A stretch of 64,000 bases of DNA, taken from the NCBI GenBank assembly GCA_003254925.1, contig QANZ01029560.1:278506-342505 (forward strand), written 5' to 3'. The notes below the pieces were generated by a model. The model made no database searches. It had not been told where the DNA came from and was given only the letters and a program-made list of their open reading frames with translations. Source of the stretch: Chamaecrista fasciculata (Eukaryota > Streptophyta > Magnoliopsida > Fabales > Fabaceae). Below, piece by piece: positions 1-10,772 of this stretch. How positions within the stretch are numbered: position 1 is the first letter of the stretch; each line of letters begins with the position of its first letter. The translations under genes were made by a program, and so were the position numbers.

Positions 1-1748
1 GGCTCAATTTGGTCCAAGTGAAGCAAACATGGCACTTTAGCACACAAGGATGGAATATGTATCAAGAAAATTTTTAGAACCTTAATATTTTGGTTGAAAA
101 ATCAAACCCTTGCATATATAGCTTCCGATTTGTTACGAGTTGCTTTTGACTAGTATTTTTTTTATTCAGTTGAAATCGTCAACAAACAAGATCAAATTGG
201 ATCCCAAAAATGAGTCGCTTGTTTCAAAATTAAATAAGTAAAATTAGTCACATTTCTATCATTTTAAGTCTAAATTTGACAAATTTGAAATTGTGTTAAC
301 TTTTGAGGAGATTTTTTTTCTGTTTAATTGAAGTCATTAGCAAATGAAATCGAATTGTGTTTTGAAAGTAGGTTTGGTACTATATTATGAATTTTCACTT
401 TTAGTCTCAAACCAACTTTAAGGGCACGATTTAAGCTCATTTGTTGATGGTCTCAATTGGACAAAGAAATAATTTCTCAAGAGTTAACATATAAGTTTGA
501 AATCATCGTATTCAGACTTAAAATAAGAGATATGATCAACTTTTCTTATTTGACTGTGAAACAAGCGACTCACTTTTATAACTTAATTTAACCTTGTTTA
601 TTGAAAATATTTATAAAAAATGATTCATAACTCTAAATTTATTGCATTCAAAGTTCAAACTTCAAATAAGAAAGATATAATTATATTCAATAATTTGGAA
701 TCAATTTAAAAAATTATAAAAATATATTAGACTAATATAAAACAAATAAAATATCTAAGACTAATTTAAAAGCTAGCACACATTTGAGACCAATTTGAGG
801 GTTTGACCTTTAAGTCAGTTACTTTAAGGGTTTTTAGAACCTTAATATTTTGGTTGAAAAATCAAACCCTTGCATATATAGCTTCCGATTTGTTACGAGT
901 TGCTTTTGACTAGTATTTTTTTTATTCAGTTGAAATCGTCAACAAACAAGATCAAATTGGATCCCAAAAATGAGTCGCTTGTTTCAAAATTAAATAAGTA
1001 AAATTAGTCACATTTCTATCATTTTAAGTCTAAATTTGACAAATTTGAAATTGTGTTAACTTTTGAGGAGATTTTTTTTCTGTTTAATTGAAGTCATTAG
1101 CAAATGAAATCGAATTGTGTTTTGAAAGTAGGTTTGGTACTATATTATGAATTTTCACTTTTAGTCTCAAACCAACTTTAAGGGCACGATTTAAGCTCAT
1201 TTGTTGATGGTCTCAATTGGACAAAGAAATAATTTCTCAAGAGTTAACATATAAGTTTGAAATCATCGTATTCAGACTTAAAATAAGAGATATGATCAAC
1301 TTTTCTTATTTGACTGTGAAACAAGCGACTCACTTTTATAACTTAATTTAACCTTGTTTATTGAAAATATTTATAAAAAATGATTCATAACTCTAAATTT
1401 ATTGCATTCAAAGTTCAAACTTCAAATAAGAAAGATATAATTATATTCAATAATTTGGAATCAATTTAAAAAATTATAAAAATATATTAGACTAATATAA
1501 AACAAATAAAATATCTAAGACTAATTTAAAAGCTAGCACACATTTGAGACCAATTTGAGGGTTTGACCTTTAAGTCAGTTACTTTAAGGGTTTTTAGAAC
1601 CTTAATATTTTGGTTGAAAAATCAAACCCTTGCATATATAGCTTCCGATTTGTTACGAGTTGCTTTTGACTAGTATTTTTTTTATTCAGTTGAAATCGTC
1701 AACAAACAAGATCAAATTGGATCCCAAAAATGAGTCGCTTGTTTCAAA
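1..1748. repeat. 760-bp tandem repeat, about 2.2 copies
   Basis: The unit that begins at 71 starts again at 831 and at 1591, a period of exactly 760 bp. I saw no difference between copies by eye. The third copy is cut at the N at 1749. Unit content is AT-rich and non-coding. Parts of it (a T-rich run, then paired 'gagtcgcttg' and 'caagcgactc' motifs) resemble the interior of the MULE-like MITEs at 54721-56462, so it may derive from such an element. Perfect identity plus an adjacent N leaves open an assembly artefact. Confidence 0.9.
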
Positions 1749-3493
1749 NAAATTCGGCTTGGCCCTGCCCGGTCGTATAAATTAGGCTTGGGCCGGCTCG
1801 GTCAAAAAAATTCAACTCGGCCCGGTTGGAAAAAATCGGCTTGGCCCGGTCGTAAAAATTAGGCTCAGTTAAAAAAAAATTAACATATTGTTATTGATTT
1901 ATTTATGTTAATCAAATAATTAATCTGATATTGCTTAATCTTTATATTAAAAAGAAGTTAAATGTTTTTAATTTTCTAAACAATGTTAAAACGGGGTAAA
2001 ATAGTAAATTGATACTAATGCTATAACTTAATCCTTCAATATCCTCTACTTCAAATTTTTTGATAATCCGAAAAGGGGGAGAGATTGAGAGAATTAATCC
2101 CTTCTTTTCTCTCCTTCCCTCCCCCTCCTTAAATCCAAACAAACCCTAACGTTGAAGCACTTCCATGACTTCATTCATTGCTTTTTAGCATTTCCATTTC
2201 ATAACCATACATATAGTCCATTAATTGCTTGAATCAAGGTTTGTAAGGGTTATGGAAGTTGTTTACTTTTAATATCCAAGGAGAATAGGCCAAGTCAACG
2301 TGACAAATGGCCATGTTGGTTGTTAACATCACAAGAAGCCCAATAGTGCAATCCACCTCCATTTCTCACTCCTCCTCACCCAACTTTTCTTTTTCTTTTT
2401 CTTTTTTTGCTGGGCACAGTTTAATTTCTCTATAGTCACTTCAACTATAGACAGTTGTCATATCTTCTTTTGGCAAATTATCTTCTGAAACTTCGAAGCA
2501 TTTATTTAATGTGATATTTCTGTTCATGTGGTCCCTAATTATTATGCACTAACTTGTATTGTTTGTAGTGTTTGGTATATTAGTGTAGATTTTATTTATC
2601 CTACATCCTACTAATTAGTTGGCTTTATGTGATCAAGACGAGAAGTTCATTGCATATGCCCAACATATTCTTTTATATGAATTGATTAATTCATTATCAA
2701 TCTTTTAATTATCGCTTTTAAGAAAAGATTAGTATCTCACCTAAAAAAGAAAAAGAATTCAAATGATTAGCTAATGAAAAACAATAAACACGAGGCACTC
2801 TGCTCTTTCTTTATGTTAATTTGAAGTTACTTTATTTCACAGCCTCTTCAACAAAAGCTTCGTTTTCTTTCCAGAACTTGTGATTTGTTTTATTTTCTTT
2901 GGTTGTAATGTAAGATTCAAACAGAAATTATAAAAATTGATATTATTTTTTCTTCTTTAAATGTTACCTTCTTCAATATATAAGTCCAAGACTTTGGAAG
3001 CTGAGTACGAGAATTTAGTTNTCATAAAAAAATGATATTATTTTTTCTTCTTTAAATGTTACCTTCTTCAATATATAAGTCCAAGACTTTGGAAGCTGAG
3101 TACGAGAATTTAGTTAGCAAAAAGTCAGAAATTGTCAGGGTGCGGCGTATATATTTTTCAAAACAGAAAAATCTGCAGGAATTGATGGCATAAATACACA
3201 CACATATATCACGTTTCTTCCCATTTTAATTTATTATAAAGAAGAGCCAACAAAAAAAAGTATGGTAATGAATTAGTCTAATTCACAAAGTTATGAGTTT
3301 AATTTATACTTTATAAGTAATTATATAAATGATTATTGAGTCTGAAAGTATAAAATGTTTTCAATGAATTAATTATTGAGATCTGGTTCACATAAATTTT
3401 GTTGAAAAAAAGAAATAGAGATAGTAATTAAGTTTAATATTGAAAATAAATAGAAGTTATATCAAACTAGAATTTTGTATTATATATATTTAA
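1749..3493. other. intergenic, with assembly duplication around the N at 3021
   Basis: I see no gene here. The stretch is AT-rich with several pyrimidine runs. An 83-bp segment (2938-3020) ends at the single N at 3021 and is repeated at 3033-3115, which looks like two overlapping contig ends joined without merging. The short open frame near 1942-2142 has no recognisable protein content. Confidence 0.7.
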
Positions 3494-3878
3494 GGTCAAA
3501 GTACAAATTTGGTCTCATAACTTTTATTGAATTTTCAATTTGGTCTCGTATATTTTTTTGTTGCATTTTTTGCCTCATATCTTTAGGTCAGGTCCTAATT
3601 TGGTCACATATTTTTATGTTGTAGATTCAGTCTCATATCTTTGGGTCAAATACAGAATTGGTCTCATATCTTTAGGTTAAGTGAAACTAACGATTGAACT
3701 TTTTGCAAAAATATGAGAGCAAGTATCCAACGTCCTGCCCAAACGATATGAGAATAAAAATGATATGAGACCAAATTGAGACATTTTATAAAGATATCAG
3801 ATCAAAACTGCAATAAAAAAGATATAAGGTCACTTGGAAACTGAGCGAAATATATAAGATCAAATTTATACTTTGACC
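3494..3878. mobile_element. Mutator-like MITE with 9-bp target duplication
   Basis: The ends are inverted repeats: it begins with ggtcaaagtacaaatttggt and ends with the near complement ending ctttgacc. The 9-bp sequence tatatttaa is present immediately before and immediately after, matching the Mutator superfamily. The interior is built of diverged 'tttggtctcatat' motifs that are inverted in the second half. No coding capacity. The element at 28719-29137 belongs to the same family. Confidence 0.8.
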
Positions 3879-4544
3879 TATATTTAATTATAGGGTTAGT
3901 CTAAGAAGCAAAGTTTGATTCTTGACATGGATGTGGCATAATTATTGCCATTGATGAAATTTAATGCTGAAAAATAATAAAAAAATAATAATTTTGTTAA
4001 CCAATTAAAACTGTGTATGGAGTCACACTATGAGTTATATACAACTAACTTTTTCACGTATTATTTTATTGGCTCATGACCCATTACATCCCATGTAAAA
4101 AATCAAACTTTGCATTATAGACTCACCCTTAATTCACCCTTAATTATATGTAATGATTCTGTTCAAAAAAAAATTATATGTAATGACTAATGAGTGATGT
4201 GGTGTGGAACTGTGGAAGTTGTAGGAGAGGCGATGCGTTATTACGTAAGGGTGAGGCTATGTGGTGGCAAGAGGAAAGTGATGGAATGGAGTGAGTGTGA
4301 GATTTTGTTGCTCAAAAACCGTGAGTTTTTCTGAAACTAATCAATCATCATCTTCCACACCATTCAATATTTTTTCATTTTCCAATTATTCATATTTTCT
4401 ATATGCCTCTTTAATTTTATTATGAGTTTTCCTTATATATCATGACCCCTCACTCTAACACTTTCACACATTCTTTCATCAAATTAGCACATCACATGCT
4501 ACGTTTCGCTTTTTCTAGTATCATCCATAAATATATAAATTAAA

Positions 4545-4680
4545 GGCTTAAGTGCACTTTTGGTCCCAATACTATGACTAAGGTTTCAATTTGGTCCCAT
4601 AACTATTTTTGTTGCAGATTTGGTCCCAAACCTTCGCAANATATGGGGACCAAAGATTGATGCTGCCGATTTATTGGGCT
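4545..4680. mobile_element. fragment of a MULE-like MITE, interrupted by N
   Basis: The start (ggcttaagtgcacttttggt) closely matches the TIR of the complete MITE at 28371-28614. The sequence then reaches the single N at 4640 and continues with a short inverted remnant (gggaccaaag). The middle is missing or was lost in assembly. Confidence 0.55.
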
Positions 4681-4874
4681 CACATTGTCATTTGTCACAC
4701 ATACATATATCAAACTCTTACTCTACCATAACCCTTGTCTTACCCAATCTTAACTACGTTTATTGTACAAAAACTCCATTGATATTTACAATTTGACAAT
4801 AAACCACCCTTTTGAGTTTTTTATTTGTGCAAATTCTGCCATCTATTATATTATAGAACATTGAAATGTGGTCT

Positions 4875-5075
4875 TTTTTTTTTTTTGGAGAATTAAAGTT
4901 TATGTGAGTTAAGTTTCGATGCTCACTCAAGTCAGGTTATGTCTCCAGACTCTATGAGTACTTATAGAGATACTTATAGATCATTTACTAACAAGGTCCT
5001 CACATCAGCAGCAAGATTCGAACTCACAACTTTGTAGATAAGAGTCGACTCCTTATCAATTAGACTAACCTTGCA
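4875..5075 (-). mobile_element. tRNA-derived SINE, minus strand
   Basis: On the minus strand this reads from a box-A-like ggttagtctaattgataagg through a box-B-like gagttcgaatc to a poly(A) tail, seen as the T run at 4874-4886. The 10-bp flanks aatgtggtct (4865-4874) and aacgtggtct (5076-5085) match at nine positions, as expected for target-primed insertion. It is about 200 bp and non-coding. Confidence 0.7.
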
Positions 5076-5228
5076 AACGTGGTCTGTTTATATTGGATGA
5101 CAAATTTAGTGAAATGTGTAATTTGCACAAAAGAAAAAGTCCAAAATTCATTATTCATTTTCATTTATAAAATGATTGAAATCCATAATACACATGAATA
5201 ATCTCGCACCACCACTCACACCACACCC

Positions 5229-5340
5229 TTTATATAACACCCTATCTCTCCCTCACGCTTTCTTTCATTTCAACCCAACTTTTTCTTCTTTCTTTCTTTT
5301 TCTCTTTCTCTTTCTCTAGTTTTCTCGCACAATCCGAATT
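5229..5340 (+). promoter_or_regulatory. TATA box and CT-rich leader of the DUF1645 gene
   Basis: A TATATAA motif at 5231-5237 lies about 140 bp upstream of the start codon. A pyrimidine-rich tract (5278-5322) follows, typical of plant 5' leaders. Transcription would be expected to begin near 5262. This is inferred from motif and spacing only. Confidence 0.55.
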
Positions 5341-5375
5341 GCATTTTCCGCCGGAAAACCAAAATCAGTGTGTGT

Positions 5376-6239
5376 ATGCTCCGGGTCCAAATGATGCAGA
5401 CGGCGGAAGCTTCTCACATATCGCCTTCTCCTAGTTTCAATAGTTACTCCTCCGAGACTCTCGCTCAGATTGCCGCCAGAGTCATCCAAGAATTCCGAAC
5501 TACCGACCCTTCTTCACTCTCCGACGATCCTCTTTTTGACTCGTGGCAGCAAGACGACGATAATGATCATCGCGACGGAGACGACGACGGTGATTTCGAG
5601 TTTGCTTTTGTTTCCAGGGACCCACACTCCTCGCCGGTATCCGCCGATGATATCTTCTGCAATGGCCAGATCAGGCCGATGTATCCACTCTTCGACCGCA
5701 CTTTGCTCGACGAAGCCGTCTCAACCGTCGTCTCGCCGTCTCCGACGACGGACGAAACGGCGGCTCGTCGGCGCCGCCTTCCGCTGAGGAAGCTCATGTT
5801 CGAGGAGCGAGAAACAGGGTCGTGCTCGTCTTCGACCTCCGAAGCAGAGGACGCGGACCTCGACGGCGTCGCTCCGGGGACCTATTGCGTGTGGGATCCG
5901 AAATCGTCGTCGTCGTCGTCGCTGGGGAAACCGTGCAAGAAGAGCAGTTCGGCGGGATCGTCGTCGAAGCGATGGAAGCTTCGAGACTTACTTCCGAGAA
6001 GCCATAGCGACGGGAAGGAACCGCCGGTGATTTTCACGGCGGCGGCGAGCAAGAGGAACAACAAAGTGGCTCACGAATCAAAGCCTAGCTCCGGTGGGAA
6101 TAATAATGCCGGCGTCGTCTCCGTGGAGAAGGAAGGCGGCGACGAAAGTAAGAGGAAACCGTCGTTGCCGTACCGACAAGAATTCATAGGGCTTTTCACC
6201 AATGTGAATGGAGTTGGTAGGAATTTACGCCCTTTTTGA
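5376..6239 (+). CDS. DUF1645 family protein, single exon
   Basis: This single-exon gene encodes 287 residues if translation starts at the first ATG (5376). An in-frame ATG pair at 5391/5394 would give about 282. The GTG two codons upstream is not a credible plant start. The protein is rich in Ser, Asp and Arg, with no signal peptide or membrane segment. Conserved blocks occur in the family order: FEFAFVSRD near residue 75, an IRPMYPLFDR block near 100, the basic RLPLRKLMFEE block near 135, KRWKLRDLLPRSHSDG near 200, and the C-terminal block LPYR...NVNGVGRNLRPF that ends the protein. These match the plant DUF1645 family. At least one rice member is linked to grain size and stress tolerance, but the biochemical role is unknown. 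GC content is much higher than in the surroundings, as in a real exon. Family assignment is firm; function is not inferred. Confidence 0.9.
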   Translation: MLRVQMMQTAEASHISPSPSFNSYSSETLAQIAARVIQEFRTTDPSSLSDDPLFDSWQQDDDNDHRDGDDDGDFEFAFVSRDPHSSPVSADDIFCNGQIRPMYPLFDRTLLDEAVSTVVSPSPTTDETAARRRRLPLRKLMFEERETGSCSSSTSEAEDADLDGVAPGTYCVWDPKSSSSSSLGKPCKKSSSAGSSSKRWKLRDLLPRSHSDGKEPPVIFTAAASKRNNKVAHESKPSSGGNNNAGVVSVEKEGGDESKRKPSLPYRQEFIGLFTNVNGVGRNLRPF

Positions 6240-8930
6240 AATCCAATTCCTAATAAGCACAAAGTTAATCAATCAATCTCTCACCCTTTTTTTCATTCAA
6301 ATTACTTGATTATCTTGTGCTTTTTTTATCTCTGATGTTTTTTTTATATAGATAATTTTGTCATCTCCTTTTCCTTTACTCTTCAATGTGTAGTTAATTA
6401 AGTGAATGAGATTATTCTTTCAAACTTTTCTTGGGTACTAATGATTGTTAAGGAGCGTATAGTGGGGTTAGTTTTGATTTTGTTAATTGATTTTGTGTAA
6501 ATTGAAACACCATACATAAAGCGTGGCTCACTTTAGAAGACCACTATGCCTTTCTTAATCTACAATCAATATGAATACTATTAATTGTATTCATTAAAAT
6601 ATTCGAACAATTTTGTTCTGAATTGCTGGTCACTGCAGATGCAAACACATATCAGTAATTTTTGCAAATTACAAAAGAGAAATGCGTGTGGGTCTCACAC
6701 GGAATTAGACTTTGGTGTTTGGGAATTGGGATATTATGCCAAAAGCTAAAGAAACCAAAAGAAGATTCTTCATTTCTTTGTGAATGAGAATAAAATGGTG
6801 GCGGAGTTATTTCAGCTTAAATCCAATTAATCCATTCCTTTCCAAGTCTTCAGTTTTCATACACACCAATGTTTAGTTATTTAATAACACTTTTGACCAA
6901 AAGAGATTTTGTTTTGGTACTCGTTTTCCCATTCTCCAATGTTTGCTTGCTATATGTGTATCCACCTCGAATGTTCTTTTTCCAATTTGAAAGGGACGAA
7001 AAAAAAAAGAGAAGAGAAAGAGGTAGGAAACTGTTTAATTTTCATTATATCCAAATCATGATGAGCTAATTAATTAATCTTTTCAACATTTCCAATCTAA
7101 CCCTATAGTTCATCGGTTCATTAAATACACGAAATCAACACATCACAGCTCTGCAAATGCACAATTTTAATACTTTACAAAATTACAAAATATTTTAGTC
7201 TCATTCTCTTACTTTGCTCTTCATATTTCAAAATATAAATTATAAAGTATACGGCGAAGGTGATATAAAGTATAAAGTGTGGATGCCCTTTGATTGATGA
7301 ACATCTCAACCTAATTTTTAACCTTTCTGACCACAGAAAAAGAGTGCAAGGTTTGGCCAAGTTTACCTTCTAGAAATAATCTTCCACTTTATATTTGTAA
7401 TCACTTTGGTGCTCACTCAATTAATATTATATATATATCCCCACCTAACGTTGCATCTTAATCCTGTGAATATTTTTCTCTTTCGATCTCATAAATACAA
7501 AGGTTTGAATTTCATCGTTTCTTCTGGAATAAACCATACATAAGAACAGGACTGTTTACACTACTTTTTCTTGCATTAAAAATATAAACTAAAGGAAAAG
7601 TGTCACCAAGATGTACAATTATATCAATAAATTATTCTCTTCTCTTTAAAAAATTAAATGGGTTATTGTTACAGATATTGTTTTTTTTAGAGAAAAAGTC
7701 TAAGCAAACTTACACAAAAACACCTTCATGGGTTTATGTGTAGTCATTTATAAACAACTAAGAAAATCTTAAAAATTTGTATAAAAATATTATTTATACA
7801 CTTTATTGATAATTTTATGTAATCATATCATAAAGGCTTTTAGCCAATCTGTTAGACTGTTAAACATTTTCCAAGTCAACTCACCATCATAATCAATTGA
7901 TCACTACCTGACCAATTTCTAAAGCTAAAGCTAACAGAAATTCTAGCTTGACTTCCAAGTTCCAAGTCGTTTTATAAGAAAATGTGTTCTTTCTTTAAAT
8001 TATTTTCCATTTTATTTCTCAAATGTGTTTCTTTGAAAGTATGAAATTCCTGTCCAGCGAAGAACCAAGGCAAAACGAATTTGTGTTTTGTTTAAGATGC
8101 GCTTAACAGTAAAGTTAACATCTAGCCTCTAGGTTGGGGTAAGTATAGAGTTTAATTTAAATTTAAATTTTTCTATAAATGCCACTTTTTAGACACATCA
8201 AATATTTATAAATTGCTGTACAATACTGTTCCTGGAATGTTTTGTCTTCTCATGAATAAAACAAGGGTAACTAGATCCCAAAAATAAATTATTAACAAAG
8301 CATGACTAAAATAATGTGTCATTCATTTATTTCTAATCATACAAGACACAAATGTAAGTAACACAATGTTCTTAATCTTATCCTCTAATTTGGGATGACT
8401 TAATTGGGGTCTCCCACTACTCTTGTCCTTTTGTGTGTCTTTTTTGTTTTTTGGGTTTCCTTTTATTTCGCCATGGAAATCCCAGTGCACTAAGCTTTCA
8501 ACAAGCATTGGAATTTGGAAAATGCATAAAGTGAAAGTGAAAGAGACACACTTGCTTTTGCTTTTGAAAGATGCAGCCATGAGAGATTAGCCACTTGTTT
8601 CCTGATTCCACAATATGGAACCACTAAAGAAGCCTATACATATGGAGACATGTTAAAGCTTTTGCAATTTCATTCAATAAGACCAGACAAAACCACCGCA
8701 TAACATGGTGCCACTGGCAACTTAGTATATTTCTTTTTCTTGCTTGTCTTTATTTTTCCACTGTTGGTTTGAACTGCTTCCATCTTTGTTCATTTATGTA
8801 GCACAGGACACTCATGGTTTAACTTTAGCTCTGTCTTAATCTTAATTGGCTTGTGTCAAATCAAACACTTATGGTTAAAGGCTGTACTGTGTTGTTATTA
8901 CTTATTAGTTAGGCACAGTGATTGGTGGTG
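6240..8930. other. intergenic, no gene recognised
   Basis: The 3' flank of the DUF1645 gene is followed by AT-rich sequence with T runs. Open frames at 6869-7069, 7175-7360 and 8323-8580 show no domain, no codon bias and no splice context, so I do not call them genes. I found no clear repeat boundaries. Confidence 0.6.
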
Positions 8931-8934
8931 GCAA

Positions 8935-9610
8935 CACACGGGACCCGGAAGAAATAAAAAGAAAGATAATATATACCTTTTACCTAGGTAAAGAGTAAAA
9001 GATAATACGATAAGACGCTCCGCGCCCACGGAAACATATCAAGGCAAGTCACGCCACTTTCAGCATTAAATGCGGTGATTCTGAGCATTTCGAATCCTGA
9101 CATTTAATGCGAAGATCCTCAAGGCCGCTTTGAAAAGGCAAAACTGTGCTGGTCACAGTGTACCTTCAAGCAAAATCACACCCGAAATGACCAAAAAGCC
9201 TCGTGCCCTCAGAGATAAAGCAAAGCGCATTTAATGCCCTCACGGCCTCACCTACTCCTATCAGAACGGAAAAAGGCTTCACCCGACAATCTGAACGTCA
9301 TCTGTCAAAGCCTGGCACGTCGGATGTGACTGTCATGTCACGCGCTGAGCTTTACTGCACACGCGCCTTTCACTATCCAGCTTATACCTCGTACAACCTC
9401 AGACACATGAGGGCTAGAGGTATAAATACCCCCATACAACCCATTATAAGGTACGAGACTTTTTATGCTAAAAAACCCTAACACACACATTATCGACTAT
9501 TGACTCAAGCATTGGAGAAGAAACACAGGGACAACCCCTGTGCTTTCTTTCTTTCTTTTGCAGGTTCTAGCATTGCCAACTTGCATTTGGACTTTCATAC
9601 TTGTGAACAC
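8935..9610 (+). mobile_element. probable LTR fossil (Ty3/gypsy-like), boundaries uncertain
   Basis: This stretch is distinctly GC-richer than its flanks. It has the layout of a plant gypsy-type LTR promoter end: a tataaatacc box at 9421, then an 'aaaaaccct' run and a 'ttgactcaagcattggag' block, then a T-rich tract leading to gcaggt at about 9560. No internal domain or partner LTR is visible nearby, so it is most likely a solo or truncated LTR. I could not fix its ends or a target duplication. It is an old fossil and non-coding. Confidence 0.5.
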
Positions 9611-10040
9611 AAGGTTAGATTTCTACTGATTCAACTTTGCAGTTTTCAAAAGATAAGGGATTAGAAAAAATAAAAAATAAAAGATTATGATTTGTCAAAC
9701 ATTGAATCAAACTTTTGTTGAATGTGTCTTAATTCTTAAACATTCACATCAAAGAGTGAATGAGAAGATGGTGAGATTTGAGAGCAGCACTTATCTTCTT
9801 CTGCTTGGTTAAATTAAATGGAAGGTCTTTTCTATCACACCCTTTCACTATTATTTGAGGGATCAAAACCTAAATAGATCAATTAGATTTTTTTTTTTTT
9901 TTATATTCTCTAAGCCCTTTTATATCAAAGAACTCAGTGGTTCTCTCTTAACATAGCCTATTCATTATTTTTACTATTCATCTTTAACTAATTGATTGTT
10001 AGAGTCTACATAAAGCCTTCGCTTCCTTGTAAATCTGACN

Positions 10041-10359
10041 CGTGGACGGCGGCGCCGACCACCGTGGACCACCGTGGACGGCGTCGCCGACCACCGTGTA
10101 AGGCGGTTGGCGGAGACACCGGCCACCGTGTACGGCGGCGGCGGGCGGCGGCGGCTGGTGGTCTAGTAGTGTTTGTGGGAAGGGCATTTTTGTCATTTTC
10201 TTTCCATATCTATTTTACTTTCCCTCCCGTCCCTTTTTATACCAAACACTTTCAATCTTTACCTACTTTACATTCCCTCAACTACTTTTCCTTTCCCTCA
10301 CAATCTTTCCATTGTAAAACCCTTTCCTTTACATACCCAATCACATACCAAACGGACCC
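10041..10359. mobile_element. PIF/Harbinger-like MITE fragment with GC-rich core
   Basis: The right end is accaaacggaccc, the complement of a GGGTCCGTTTGGT-type terminus. From about 10170 the sequence is nearly the same as 45370-45560: 'gtgggaagggcatttttgtc' and then a pyrimidine-rich tract. The left part (10041-10165) is a GC-rich, ccaccgtgga-rich core that begins at the N at 10040, so the left terminus is missing. The open frames here come from the GC-rich repeats and are not genes. Confidence 0.6.
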
Positions 10360-10362
10360 ATA

Positions 10363-10592
10363 GTTGGCAAATTACTTTCTAAAATATTGAAATAGACATT
10401 TTAATTTCTGAAAGAACTAAACAGTATACTTATTAGTCTCTAAAAGAACCAAACAACATACTCATTAGCCCATGAAAAGGACTAACAAGTATGCTATTTA
10501 GTTTTTTCGTGGACTAAATTGTCTATTTCAACCTTAACATGGATCAAATTGTCAAATCAATAATATTTTAGAGATAAAATTGTTAGTTGCTT
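10363..10592. mobile_element. degenerate MITE of the 'gtaaactaacaattt' family
   Basis: The internal pattern matches the intact copy at 55298-55564: 'aaagaactaaacagtatactta' type blocks, 'ccatgaaaaggactaa' and an inverted second half. The ends are worn and no target duplication is visible. Confidence 0.5.
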
Positions 10593-10772
10593 TTTTTTTT
10601 TCAATTCAGCGTTCATTCCAAATGTGATGTGAGTTTAGGAGCCATAAAGGAAGCTCAAAATATTCTTTGGAATGATTTCATTAAAGGTTATACATAGACC
10701 AACCCTTTTGCACCAAAGAGAACCGCTAAGATCTTTCAAAATTAAAAAGAATAACATTTTGTTATTCATTCA

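Noticed and set aside
5370-5375. GTG start for the DUF1645 gene
   Set aside because: Plant nuclear genes start at ATG; the in-frame ATG at 5376 is two codons downstream.
9203-9481. 92-residue open frame
   Set aside because: It lies inside the LTR-like fossil, with no domain and no gene context.
9992-10363. Open frames on both strands rich in Arg, Pro and Ala
   Set aside because: They arise from the GC-rich core and pyrimidine tract of a MITE, and cross an N.
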